Shown: positions 28,971 to 38,767 of the stretch, in pieces
Layout: each line of letters starts with the position of its first letter
How positions within the stretch are numbered: position 1 is the first letter of the stretch
Assembly: GCA_938029725.1 (NCBI GenBank)
Contig: CALHGE010000033.1
Coordinates: 1-46,706 of the forward strand
Source: an uncultured Flavobacteriaceae bacterium
GTDB taxonomy: Bacteria; Bacteroidota; Bacteroidia; Flavobacteriales; Flavobacteriaceae
Direction: 5' to 3'
DNA length: 46,706 nt
Made by a program: the position numbers and the translations under genes
Notes under the pieces: model-generated
Databases searched by the model: none
Seen by the model: the letters and a program-made list of their open reading frames with translations, nothing else
What the model was told of the DNA's origin: nothing

Positions 28971-30039
28971 TTCGATACGTTTTTAGGATGTCTGCACCTA
29001 TATTTTCTGATTTGAGACCTTTTATAGGGCACTCTGGGGCTTTTATTCCCTTTGCAAAAGATGTGGTTCCTTCAAAAACTCTAGCCTCATCCCATAAATT
29101 GGAATCTAAAAAAGTTTGGAGGGTTTGAGAACCGCCTTCTATGATAACACTTGTAAGATTGAATTCCCAAAGTATATTGCAAATTTGTTTCGCTAACTCT
29201 CTTGTGAAATCAATAATTCTATACTCTATGCCAGTTAAATAGGTTGATGGGTCTGCTACCTCAGTCAGAATTAAAGTGGGTATGCTTTTATCTAAAATAT
29301 GATACTTGCCTTTTATTTTTAAACTACGGTCTAAAATCACTCGAAATGGATTTTTGCCAGTCCAATGGCGTATATCCAATTTGGGGTTGTCTTCCAAAAC
29401 CGTGTTTTTTCCTACTAAAATGGCTTGCTCCTCAGAACGCCATTGATGAACTTTTTGCCGTGAATATAAATTTGTAATCCAATAGGGTTGCGGATTTTCT
29501 TTTCGCGCTGTTTTACTAGGAGCGATAAACCCATCTAAGGTCTGCGCCCATTTTAAAATAATATACGGGCGTTTTTTTTCATGAAAGGTCAAGAAACGTT
29601 TATGGTGTTCCCGGCATTCTTCTTCCAATATTCCATAAGAAACTTCGCAACCAGCGTCTTTTAATTTTTGAATTCCCTTTCCTGCTACTTTTTCATGAGG
29701 GTCTAAGAGCCCAATAATCACTTTTGGAATGCCATAGGTACTAATAAAATCAGCACAGGGTGGTGTTTTTCCAAAATGAGAGCAAGGTTCTAAAGTGACA
29801 TATAAAGAGGCGGTTTTTAGTAGCGAAGTATCGGCAACAGATCGAATTGCGTTTACTTCTGCATGCGGTCCTCCATACGGACTCGTATAGCCTTCACCTA
29901 TAATTTTTTCTTGGTGGACAATTACACAACCAACCATTGGATTTGGGTAGGTAGTGCCCAATCCGTTTTTTGCCAGTTGAATGGCCCTAGTCATAAAATA
30001 ATGATCTGTAGTCAATTTATTGTATTTGTACTTCTTCAA
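28963..30039 (-). CDS. ribD: Bifunctional riboflavin biosynthesis deaminase/reductase
   Basis: A protein of 358 residues from the longest start. The N-terminal zinc deaminase has His59 and Glu61 in PHAEVNAI and the cysteines Cys86 and Cys95 in PCSHFGKTPPC. The C-terminal NADPH reductase domain holds ILKWAQTLDGFIA, LVGKNTVLEDNP and VIIEGGSQTLQTFL. It does steps 2 and 3 of riboflavin synthesis. The ATG at 30039 overlaps the upstream lipoprotein gene by 23 bp; an ATG at 29994 would avoid this but would remove residues that homologues keep before the first helix, so I prefer 30039. Confidence 0.95.
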   Translation of the reverse strand: MKKYKYNKLTTDHYFMTRAIQLAKNGLGTTYPNPMVGCVIVHQEKIIGEGYTSPYGGPHAEVNAIRSVADTSLLKTASLYVTLEPCSHFGKTPPCADFISTYGIPKVIIGLLDPHEKVAGKGIQKLKDAGCEVSYGILEEECREHHKRFLTFHEKKRPYIILKWAQTLDGFIAPSKTARKENPQPYWITNLYSRQKVHQWRSEEQAILVGKNTVLEDNPKLDIRHWTGKNPFRVILDRSLKIKGKYHILDKSIPTLILTEVADPSTYLTGIEYRIIDFTRELAKQICNILWEFNLTSVIIEGGSQTLQTFLDSNLWDEARVFEGTTSFAKGIKAPECPIKGLKSENIGADILKTYRND

Positions 30040-30478
30040 TATGATCTATGGGGTATGAGGCGCTAAAACCAACCACCTCATAGGTGAGTTCTCCTTTAAA
30101 TCTCACGATGACTTTTTTATTCAAAAACTGCTTTAAAAGCGAAGCTAACAACGTATTGTTTTTACTTTCAATTAGTTTTGAAGTATCAAAATTAACCAAT
30201 AAAGGAACCACAAATTCATCTTGCGATGGAACTTTGAATTTTTCAGAGGTAACTTTAGCTATTAAATGATCATCAACAAAGACATCGATATTATCTGTGT
30301 ACAAGGTGCCGCCTAAGTGGTTGTGATTCATAAAAACAGCCTCAGCCTTTAATTGTACAGTTTTAAAATCAGCATAAACTACATCTACCTTATTAATGCG
30401 AACGAATTCAGGTTTTTCTTTCAGTTTGCAACTAACTGCTAGAAACAATATTGTTAGCGGTAAAATAGATCTAAGCAT
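30017..30478 (-). CDS. LEA14-like (LEA type 2) lipoprotein
   Basis: A protein of 153 residues. A lipoprotein signal ends at a cysteine near residue 17 (TILFLAVSCK). The body, KVDVVYADFKTVQLKAEAVF then NHNHLGGTLYTDNIDVFVDD, has the LEA type 2 beta-sandwich pattern (water-stress and hypersensitive-response domain), a fold found in many Bacteroidota lipoproteins of unknown role. It is the first gene of the LEA-ribD-HAD-EamA-YigZ operon. Confidence 0.75.
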   Translation of the reverse strand: MLRSILPLTILFLAVSCKLKEKPEFVRINKVDVVYADFKTVQLKAEAVFMNHNHLGGTLYTDNIDVFVDDHLIAKVTSEKFKVPSQDEFVVPLLVNFDTSKLIESKNNTLLASLLKQFLNKKVIVRFKGELTYEVVGFSASYPIDHIEEVQIQ

Positions 30479-30545
30479 AAATTTAGAGGTGAAATTAGTG
30501 TATATTCACTGCGCAAAAATAAGATTTTAATACCTATAATTTTTA

Positions 30546-31409
30546 ATGCTTTTAAAGGAAGTAAAAAACATATTTCATAGTGAGCTAGATGCACTTTATT
30601 CAAAAGAAGAAGTAGCTAGTTTTTTCTATATGTTGATTGAACATCAATTAAACTTAGCCCGTTTTGTATTAGCAATGCAGCCTAACTTGTTGATTTCTAA
30701 AGAAGAGGAGGCGCCCTTATTTGACGCTTTGAGTAGATTAAAATTGCAAGAACCAATTCAGCATATTATAGGAAGCGCTTATTTTATGGATATGGATTTT
30801 TCAGTCAACAAGAACGTACTTATTCCAAGACCAGAGACTGAAGAATTAGTTCGGTGGATCATGGAGGAATTTGAAAGTGCAACTGCGCTGAAAATACTAG
30901 ATATTGGTACAGGAAGTGGTTGCATTGCTATTTCATTAGCAAAGAACCTCGAGAAAGCTGAAGTTTATGCTTTAGATATTTCTTCAGAGGCTATAGAACT
31001 TGCCAAAGAAAACGCAGCGTTACATGAAGTTGATGTCACTTTTTTAAAAGAGAATATTTTAGAATTAGAACTATTGAATGTAAAATTCGACAGTATTGTT
31101 TCCAATCCGCCATATGTTCGAGAATTGGAGAAAAAGGAAATGCATAAAAACGTTTTAGATCACGAGCCTGGTTTGGCCTTGTTTGTCTCTAATGAAAGAC
31201 CTTTAGTGTTTTATAAAAGAATAACGGAGTTTGCATCTAAAAACCTTAAAGTGGGCGGAGTTCTATATTTTGAAATCAACCAATATTTAGGCAAAGAAAC
31301 AGCGCAGCTACTCACGGACCATAATTTTTCTGAAATCGAACTTCGAAAAGATATGTTCGGCAACGACAGAATGCTAAAGGGAAAACTACAATCGACTAAT
31401 GTCAGGTAA
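30546..31409 (+). CDS. prmC: Release factor glutamine methyltransferase
   Basis: A protein of 287 residues that methylates the GGQ glutamine of release factors RF1 and RF2. An N-terminal helical domain precedes the SAM site ILDIGTGSGCIAISLA near residue 118 and the N5-glutamine MTase motif SNPPYVRE near 187. Length is normal. It is divergent from the LEA lipoprotein gene and overlaps the next gene by 11 bp. Confidence 0.96.
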   Translation: MLLKEVKNIFHSELDALYSKEEVASFFYMLIEHQLNLARFVLAMQPNLLISKEEEAPLFDALSRLKLQEPIQHIIGSAYFMDMDFSVNKNVLIPRPETEELVRWIMEEFESATALKILDIGTGSGCIAISLAKNLEKAEVYALDISSEAIELAKENAALHEVDVTFLKENILELELLNVKFDSIVSNPPYVRELEKKEMHKNVLDHEPGLALFVSNERPLVFYKRITEFASKNLKVGGVLYFEINQYLGKETAQLLTDHNFSEIELRKDMFGNDRMLKGKLQSTNVR

Positions 31410-31797
31410 AAAATATATTATTGAAGGAGCGGGTTTGCCCAATTGGAGTAACCCAATAAGTCATGCTGTTGTAGTAAATAACATGTGTTTTATCAGTGGA
31501 CAGTTGGCGATTAATAGCCATGGAAATTATATTCAAGCGAGTATCAAAAATGAAACTAATCTTGCATTTTCAAACTTTTTTGCGGCATTGTCGAATGCAG
31601 GTTTTAGCAAAGAAGATGTTGTCTTTATTGACATCGCGTTTGACGATTTAAAAGATTTGCCTGTAGTAAATGCCATATTTATGAAGTTTTTTGATGAAGG
31701 TAAAAGACCCGCACGAACCATATATCAAGCAGAGGCGCTTCCTTTTGGCGGAAAAATTAAGATAACAGGAACGGCGGTAAAAGACCTCACAAGCTAA
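31399..31797 (+). CDS. RidA family protein
   Basis: A protein of 132 residues of the YjgF/YER057c/UK114 fold. GLPNWSNPISHAVVVNN and FISGQLAINSHG are the N-terminal hallmarks, and RPARTIYQAEALPFGGKI holds the conserved arginine (near residue 105) that RidA enzymes use to deaminate reactive enamine/imine intermediates. I leave the symbol empty because the family has several subgroups. It is translationally coupled to prmC by overlap. Confidence 0.88.
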   Translation: MSGKKYIIEGAGLPNWSNPISHAVVVNNMCFISGQLAINSHGNYIQASIKNETNLAFSNFFAALSNAGFSKEDVVFIDIAFDDLKDLPVVNAIFMKFFDEGKRPARTIYQAEALPFGGKIKITGTAVKDLTS

Positions 31798-31803
31798 TTA
31801 ATT

Positions 31804-32385
31804 ATGAAAAGTATTGTAGTATTCTGCGGAAGCAGTGACGGAACAAACGCTGAATATATTCAACAAGGGTATCTCTTAGGTAAAAGCCTTGCTGAACGAG
31901 ACATCACCTTAGTTTATGGTGGTGCCAAAATAGGCGTTATGGGAGAAGTAGCACGGGGTACTTTGGAAGCAAAGGGCAAAGTAATTGGTGTTATTCCTGA
32001 CTTTCTAAAAATTCGCGAGGTATTTCATACGAATCTCACCGAATTAATCGTAACGCGAGACATGCATGAGCGTAAACTAAAAATGCATGCGCTCTCTGAT
32101 GGAATTATGATGCTTCCAGGAGGTTACGGAACTTTAGAAGAATTCTTTGAAATGCTGACTTGGGCACAATTGGGCTTACATCAATATCCGATAGGTATTT
32201 TGAATACCAACGGATTTTATAAAGAGCTAATGAACATGCTAGCCAAAATGGTAGACCAGGGCTTCGTCAAAAGAGATAATTATGATATGATTTTGGTAGA
32301 TGAGACGATTGACGGTCTTTTGTTTCAAATGGAAAATTACAAACCACTACCTGTACCGAAATGGATTAAAAAAGACCAAGTCTAA
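31804..32385 (+). CDS. LOG family protein (TIGR00730), nucleoside 5'-monophosphate phosphoribohydrolase
   Basis: A protein of 193 residues with a Rossmann start (VVFCGSSDGTNAEY, VYGGAKIGVMGEVA) and the family signature PGGYGTLEEFFEMLTW near residue 102. Plant LOG enzymes release cytokinin bases from their monophosphates; many bacterial ones act on AMP or related nucleotides. The real substrate here is unknown. It lies 6 bp after the RidA-family gene. Confidence 0.9.
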   Translation: MKSIVVFCGSSDGTNAEYIQQGYLLGKSLAERDITLVYGGAKIGVMGEVARGTLEAKGKVIGVIPDFLKIREVFHTNLTELIVTRDMHERKLKMHALSDGIMMLPGGYGTLEEFFEMLTWAQLGLHQYPIGILNTNGFYKELMNMLAKMVDQGFVKRDNYDMILVDETIDGLLFQMENYKPLPVPKWIKKDQV

Positions 32386-32473
32386 TCATTTGAAATTAAC
32401 CTAGGGTACCCTTGAAGATACTTTAGGGCAGCTCTTGAAGCATCGGCTTTATTAGCATTGTGCCCTATCTTAA

Positions 32474-34483
<2,010 letters not shown>

Positions 34484-34641
34484 GTAATAAAAAAAACCTT
34501 ATAACAAGATTGAATGTCTGCTGTCAAGTCAGTAAATTAGGTCAAATTTTAGGCAGGTATTTCTATTTCGTTTCTTAGTTCATTCTTGTGTGACGGTCAT
34601 TTCTAAAACGACGGCTAAGCTGTACTATGCGAGTCGTATGT

Positions 34642-34698
34642 TTGTTAAGACAGTTAGTTTACAAAGTTATAGTGGTATCCTTTACGCCCTACTTTAAC
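34642..34698 (+). repeat. Imperfect intergenic repeat, family 2, copy 1
   Basis: Starts TTGTTAAGACAGTTAG and resembles the copy at 38624-38682 over about 57 bp (GTTAAGRCAGYTAGTTTA, then GTTA-AG, then a CGCC block). It lies in the 539-bp gap after ligA (34484-35022), which otherwise holds only the remnant at 34745. Confidence 0.45.
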
Positions 34699-34744
34699 CA
34701 AAGCTGTATGGACTATGAGCTTTGCTAGTGAACCATTTTTTATT

Positions 34745-34978
34745 TCAAATTTTCTCTAATATTTTTGCTTTTTTTGTATTAAGCTTGGCTTTTTCAACAT
34801 GAAACAAAAGCCCAGCTGTGTCTTCTAGTGGCTGTTATGTCATACCTTTGGCCTTCTTTAACTTCGCAACATCCAAGAATTTTTTTAAATGTTTTTTTTG
34901 AGGCATAAAACCATTTTGTAATTGCCAATTAATTGATGAGAATTCAAGAACAGTTAAACCTGAGAAATTGGAATACAT
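34745..34978 (-). pseudogene. Decayed gene of unknown function (in-frame TAA)
   Basis: On the minus strand one frame can be read from an ATG at 34978 (MYSNFSGLTVLEFSSINWQ, then NGFMPQKKHLKKFLDVAK) to a TAA at 34835-34837, and on in the same frame (QPLEDTAGLLFHVEKAK) to a TGA at 34745-34747. That makes 77 codons with one internal stop. The composition is protein-like on both sides of the stop. The frame stays open upstream toward the decarboxylase start, so the 5' end may have been lost when that gene arrived. Family not recognised. Confidence 0.5.
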
Positions 34979-35022
34979 CGCGGTCTCGAAAATGCGAACA
35001 AACTTAAAATAATAAAAATTAC

Positions 35023-36417
35023 ATGTCTGATATTAATAGTGATTTGGTCCTATTTAATGAGTTAGTTGAAGTCTTAATAAATGAAGAAAAGAAGCATCCA
35101 GTAGCAGATCGAATAGATTCGAATAAACTATACGATTCTATCGATCTCTCCTTGAACGCATCCGCAATGGTTGATGAGGATTTTAAGTCGGTACTGAAAG
35201 ATGTGCTCGTATCGACTCCAAAAACTGCTACAAACTTATTCTTTAACCAACTTTTTGGCGGTAGACAAAGCAAAGCTGTTTTAGGTGATCTACTCGCTGT
35301 ATTGCTTAATAATAGTATGTATACCTATAAAGTTGCTGGCCCTCAAGTTGGTATTGAACAGGAAATTATCAGACAATCATGTGCCATAATTGGTTATGGT
35401 TCTCAAAGCAATGGTACTTTTCCAACAGGAGGTTCAATGAGTAACTATATGGCCTTGGTTATGGCACGCGACGCTAAAGATACCAAGTGCAGATTGGAAG
35501 GGATGTCAAAACCAATGGTGATTTATACCTCTAAAGAATCGCATTATTCGAATGCTAAGAATGCGAGTTTTGCTGGAATCGGAAGAAACAATATTAGATA
35601 CATTCAAGCAGATTCTGAAGGACGAATGATACCGACCAATTTGGAACAACAAATCATTACGGATCTACGCGAAGGATTTGTTCCTACTTATGTGAATGCT
35701 ACCGCAGGTACAACCGTTTTGGGCGCTTTTGATCCAATAGATAAAATTGCTAATATCACTGAAAAATATGGAATTTGGCTTCATGTGGATGGCGCATATT
35801 GTGGAAGTGTCATTTTTAGTGATACGTTTAAACATCTTGTAAATGGAATAGAACGATCTGATTCATTTAGCTACAATGCGCACAAGATGCTAGGAACACC
35901 CTTGACCTGTTCTATTCTTTTGGTGAATGATAAAAAAATGTTACATGATTCGTTTAGTAACGAAGCCGATTATTTGTATCAAACAGATGGCGACGATTTC
36001 AACCTAGGTAAAACTTCATTCCAATGTGGAAGAAGGAATGATGCCTTGAAATTCTGGACGCTTTGGAAATCTGTTGGTACTAACGGCTTAAAGCATCTTA
36101 TAGATCAACAATTTGAATTGGCAGATATTGCTCGTGAGTACGTTAAAAGTAATCCAGATTACACCCTATACAGTTTCGAGGATTCAATCTCTATCTGTTT
36201 CAATTATAAGAATATTGATCCAACAACTCTTTGCACTGCCCTGTATGAAAATCAGATTACAGTAGTAGGCTTTGGGGCTTTTGAGGACAATACTTTTGTT
36301 CGCCTGGTGACAATTAATGCTAATAATGAGAAGCACGACATCTTGAATTTCTTCAAAGTAATAGAAGAATTTGTTGAAAAGACACCACACTTGACAAGAG
36401 TCGAGGTAGGGGTTTGA
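35023..36417 (+). CDS. PLP-dependent group II amino-acid decarboxylase
   Basis: A protein of 464 residues of the glutamate/aromatic/diaminobutyrate decarboxylase family. The PLP lysine is Lys288 in SYNAHKM. The cofactor aspartate and partner residues are in IWLHVDGAYCGS near residue 250, and NGTFPTGGSMSNYMALV near 130 is the phosphate/ring segment. Length fits the family. The substrate (glutamate, aspartate, cysteine sulfinate or diaminobutyrate) cannot be told from sequence by eye. It has no operon partner and stands between two gene remnants. Confidence 0.88.
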   Translation: MSDINSDLVLFNELVEVLINEEKKHPVADRIDSNKLYDSIDLSLNASAMVDEDFKSVLKDVLVSTPKTATNLFFNQLFGGRQSKAVLGDLLAVLLNNSMYTYKVAGPQVGIEQEIIRQSCAIIGYGSQSNGTFPTGGSMSNYMALVMARDAKDTKCRLEGMSKPMVIYTSKESHYSNAKNASFAGIGRNNIRYIQADSEGRMIPTNLEQQIITDLREGFVPTYVNATAGTTVLGAFDPIDKIANITEKYGIWLHVDGAYCGSVIFSDTFKHLVNGIERSDSFSYNAHKMLGTPLTCSILLVNDKKMLHDSFSNEADYLYQTDGDDFNLGKTSFQCGRRNDALKFWTLWKSVGTNGLKHLIDQQFELADIAREYVKSNPDYTLYSFEDSISICFNYKNIDPTTLCTALYENQITVVGFGAFEDNTFVRLVTINANNEKHDILNFFKVIEEFVEKTPHLTRVEVGV

Positions 36418-36521
36418 GCGTAGAGTAGAACATAAACATCAGCTCTGATCTGTATTTTTAGGATCACATTTATAGCGTGTGATCTGTGCTATGATTTCAT
36501 GTACAGTGTGGTAATGGGTTT

Positions 36522-36840
36522 TTAGTAGTAGTCAGTTTTCCTGTTAGCAAATCCAAAAACCTGAAGCAGGCCATAGGCTATGCCAAACCCTATAACTGAA
36601 GCAATAAGGTCATATGGATCATAGACATTATTTCCTCCTAAGTTATCAAATTTGAATTCCTGAGATACCGAATAAATTGAGGCTAAGTTAACAGCAAGTA
36701 AATAGATGTTTTAGTCTGGCACCTTCTTTCTTTAGTACATTTTGTAAAAGTCATGTTGCGAAAACAATTATACCAAATAAGCCTTGAATTTTTAAAATAA
36801 GTGCTTTATCCGTTTTATTTTTACTTTTTTGAGCTGACGG
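36522..36840 (-). pseudogene. Decayed small membrane-protein gene (TGA and frameshift)
   Basis: On the minus strand the 3' part reads cleanly (IYLLAVNLASIYSVSQEF, then NVYDPYDLIASVIGFGIAYG) and ends in a TAA at 36522-36524. Upstream, in a second frame, GLFGIIVFAT is followed by a TGA at 36751-36753 and then LLQNVLKKEGARLKHL. Joining the two frames gives a protein of about 100 residues with three hydrophobic helices, similar in feel to small Flavobacteriia membrane proteins ending in a DPxD-containing helix. No start codon is preserved. A weak GATCACA/TGTGATC hairpin (36462-36484) lies between it and the decarboxylase. Confidence 0.55.
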
Positions 36841-36902
36841 CTACTGATTCCTATAAAAAGGCGTCTTACTGTTTTTTAAACCCTGTTGCCATTTGTTTTG
36901 TA

Positions 36903-37742
36903 TTAGTGTTCCTCATACAGGTATCTTAAACCTTGATAAAAAGCGATTAAAGGAACTGAGCGATGACTTTCGTTTTCAAAATATTCGATTTTAACTTTTA
37001 TAGCGCCTTCTGCTCTTTTTTCTAGTACAGCATAAAAGGTGTCGTGCCTTTTTTTATTTTTCACATAACTGTCATCTCCTTGGTTTGCTGTTGCGATGTA
37101 CAGTTTTTTCTTGAATACTGAAGGTGAAATTGCATACACTTTTTCGGTCATCAGTTGCTCGCTCCACCAAATACTGGGGTCTATTGCTATATATGCATCA
37201 AACAAACTATTTTCATCCATATAAGCGTTGAGTGTTAATAGTCCACCTAATGAATGTGCTGCTAGTATTCTATGGGTTTTGGTATTGTAATTTTTGTCAA
37301 CATAGGGTATCAGTTCTTTTTCAATAAAACCCAAAAAATTCTTCCCTCCTCCCATAGTATTAGGTCGCTTGGTCTTTATTTTTGTAATTGTAAAATCTTT
37401 TTCTCGGTCAATATTCTCAATAGCTACGATAATAGTTTCTGGTATCATACGATTTCCATTGCTATCAGATCCCATAAAATGTACTATTCCGGCGGCTGTT
37501 TTAAAATGAGTATAGCCATCTAATAATATCATAATTGGATATTTTTTTTGCGCTATAGATAAATCAGCATAGGAATCAGGAAGACTTATGTACATAGTTC
37601 TTTCTTCGCCTAAAATAGTAGAATTAATACTAAACTTACTGCCTACTATAAGGTCAGTATCTTGTTGAGCTAATAGGGTCGTACCTCCAAAAGTAGTGAA
37701 AGTGAAAAAGGTGATTATTAGTTGCTTTATAGGGTGTGCCAT
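36903..37742 (-). CDS. Alpha/beta hydrolase, esterase D/IroE-like
   Basis: A protein of 279 residues with a signal peptide (residues 1-25, ending TTLLAQQ), so exported. The nucleophile elbow is AAHSLGG with Ser164; the likely acid is Asp189 or a nearby residue in IAIDPSIWW; and His260 is in NESHRSVP. The MILLDGYTHF block and the PETIIVAIENIDREKD segment place it with esterases such as IroE/Fes-type siderophore esterases and related putative hydrolases. Real substrate unknown. It stands alone, followed on the same strand only by a gene remnant. Confidence 0.85.
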   Translation of the reverse strand: MAHPIKQLIITFFTFTTFGGTTLLAQQDTDLIVGSKFSINSTILGEERTMYISLPDSYADLSIAQKKYPIMILLDGYTHFKTAAGIVHFMGSDSNGNRMIPETIIVAIENIDREKDFTITKIKTKRPNTMGGGKNFLGFIEKELIPYVDKNYNTKTHRILAAHSLGGLLTLNAYMDENSLFDAYIAIDPSIWWSEQLMTEKVYAISPSVFKKKLYIATANQGDDSYVKNKKRHDTFYAVLEKRAEGAIKVKIEYFENESHRSVPLIAFYQGLRYLYEEH

Positions 37743-37794
37743 ATGTATTTGGTAAAGATTGAGTTAAACAAAGTACGAGAGCAGGGGTGCGTTT

Positions 37795-37885
37795 GCCTTG
37801 AGCCTGAAACCAAGCGAAACCTTTTGTCTGCCTGCCGATAGGAAGGTTTTGATTTATTTTTTCTTGTATGAAGCAAAAATTAAAT
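37795..37885 (-). repeat. Imperfect intergenic repeat, family 1, inverted copy
   Basis: Contains TCTGCCTGCCGATAGG; its reverse complement aligns with the copies at 37900-37975 and 40138-40210 (shared blocks AACCTT, TCGGCAGGC and TTAATTTTGC). Together with the next copy it forms a head-to-head inverted pair around about 37893. This region upstream of the esterase gene contains no protein gene. Confidence 0.5.
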
Positions 37886-37899
37886 ATGTAGCCCACTTC

Positions 37900-37980
37900 T
37901 GATTTTTAATTTTGCGATCTCGTAAACCTGTTTGCTGGTAGGAATACGAAAACCTTTCGATTAAGCTCCAAGCCTAAATG
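37900..37980 (+). repeat. Imperfect intergenic repeat, family 1, direct copy
   Basis: Starts TTTTTAATTTTGCGATCTC and runs through AACCTG, GGTAGGAATACGAAAACC, TTTCGATTAAGCTCCAAGCC. It aligns over about 70 bp with 40138-40210 and, inverted, with 37795-37885. Confidence 0.55.
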
Positions 37981-38014
37981 GTTTACAGCCTTTATTAGCG
38001 ATTGGTTTTGTGTT

Positions 38015-38608
38015 TTAATAGCTTATGAATTCTGGAAAACGTTCAGTTTTGAGCGAACCCCATTCTTCTTTTATGATGCTATAGTAAACATCAGTTCTAC
38101 TTTCTCCAGTTGCAGTGACGTAGTTATTTCTAAAAACCCGCTCTTTCTGAGCACCTAAATTTTCTATTGCTTTTTGAGACCGTAAGTTTTCTTTATCGGT
38201 ACTAAACTGTATTCTTCTAAATCCAATATTTTCAAAACCAAACTTCAATAATTCGTACTTGCAAGCCTAATTTAATCCTGCGCCTTGAAAATCCTTTCCA
38301 TACTAGGTCTAGCCAATTTCGCATTTTTTATTTGCAGTATTCACATTTCCGTATCTCGTACAACCTGCAACTTTATTATTTTCCTTGTCGATTATTAAAA
38401 AAGGATAACAAAGACGGTTGTTTTTGTCTTTAATCGTTTTTGCTATATAGTTTTTAAAACCCTGCTCGTTATTTATGTGCATTCCCATAAATTTCCAAAT
38501 CTCTTTATCGAAGATAATTTCTTTGAGTTCTTCATTTCTTTTATTCTCAAAGGAGAGAAGTAAAACTTTGTCGTTTTCAAGTTGAATGTTTGATTTTAGA
38601 ATTTTTAT
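38015..38608 (-). pseudogene. GNAT (RimJ/RimL-type) acetyltransferase with three in-frame TAG stops
   Basis: A single minus-strand frame of 197 codons can be read from 38608 to a stop at 38015-38017. Three internal TAG codons (38309-38311, 38303-38305, 38267-38269) fall in the acetyl-CoA-binding region, where CEIG-stop-T-stop-YGKDFQGAGLN corresponds to a W-T-W pattern in intact relatives. The C-terminal half, GFENIGFRRIQFSTDKENLR then QKAIENLGAQKERVFRNN, is an undamaged RimJ/RimL motif. At the expected start there is ATA in place of ATG. So the frame is intact but the gene is dead, or expressed at most as the C-terminal 77 residues. Confidence 0.8.
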
Positions 38609-38623
38609 TTTAATTTTTTAAGT

Positions 38624-38682
38624 TGTTCGTTAAGGCAGCTAGTTTAAAAGGTTAAAGGGCATAGTATACCGCCTATTTTGAC
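38624..38682 (+). repeat. Imperfect intergenic repeat, family 2, copy 2
   Basis: Starts GTTCGTTAAGGCAGCTAG and ends near CCGCCTATTTTGAC. It resembles 34642-34698. It lies 16 bp upstream of the GNAT remnant, in the gap before the serine hydrolase gene. Confidence 0.45.
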
Positions 38683-38767
38683 TTCGCCTCAGTGATACTA
38701 ATTTTGGCATCTCAAAAATTCACTTGTGATGAGCCTCCACATAAGCTTCGCCTCGGAATAAGTAATG

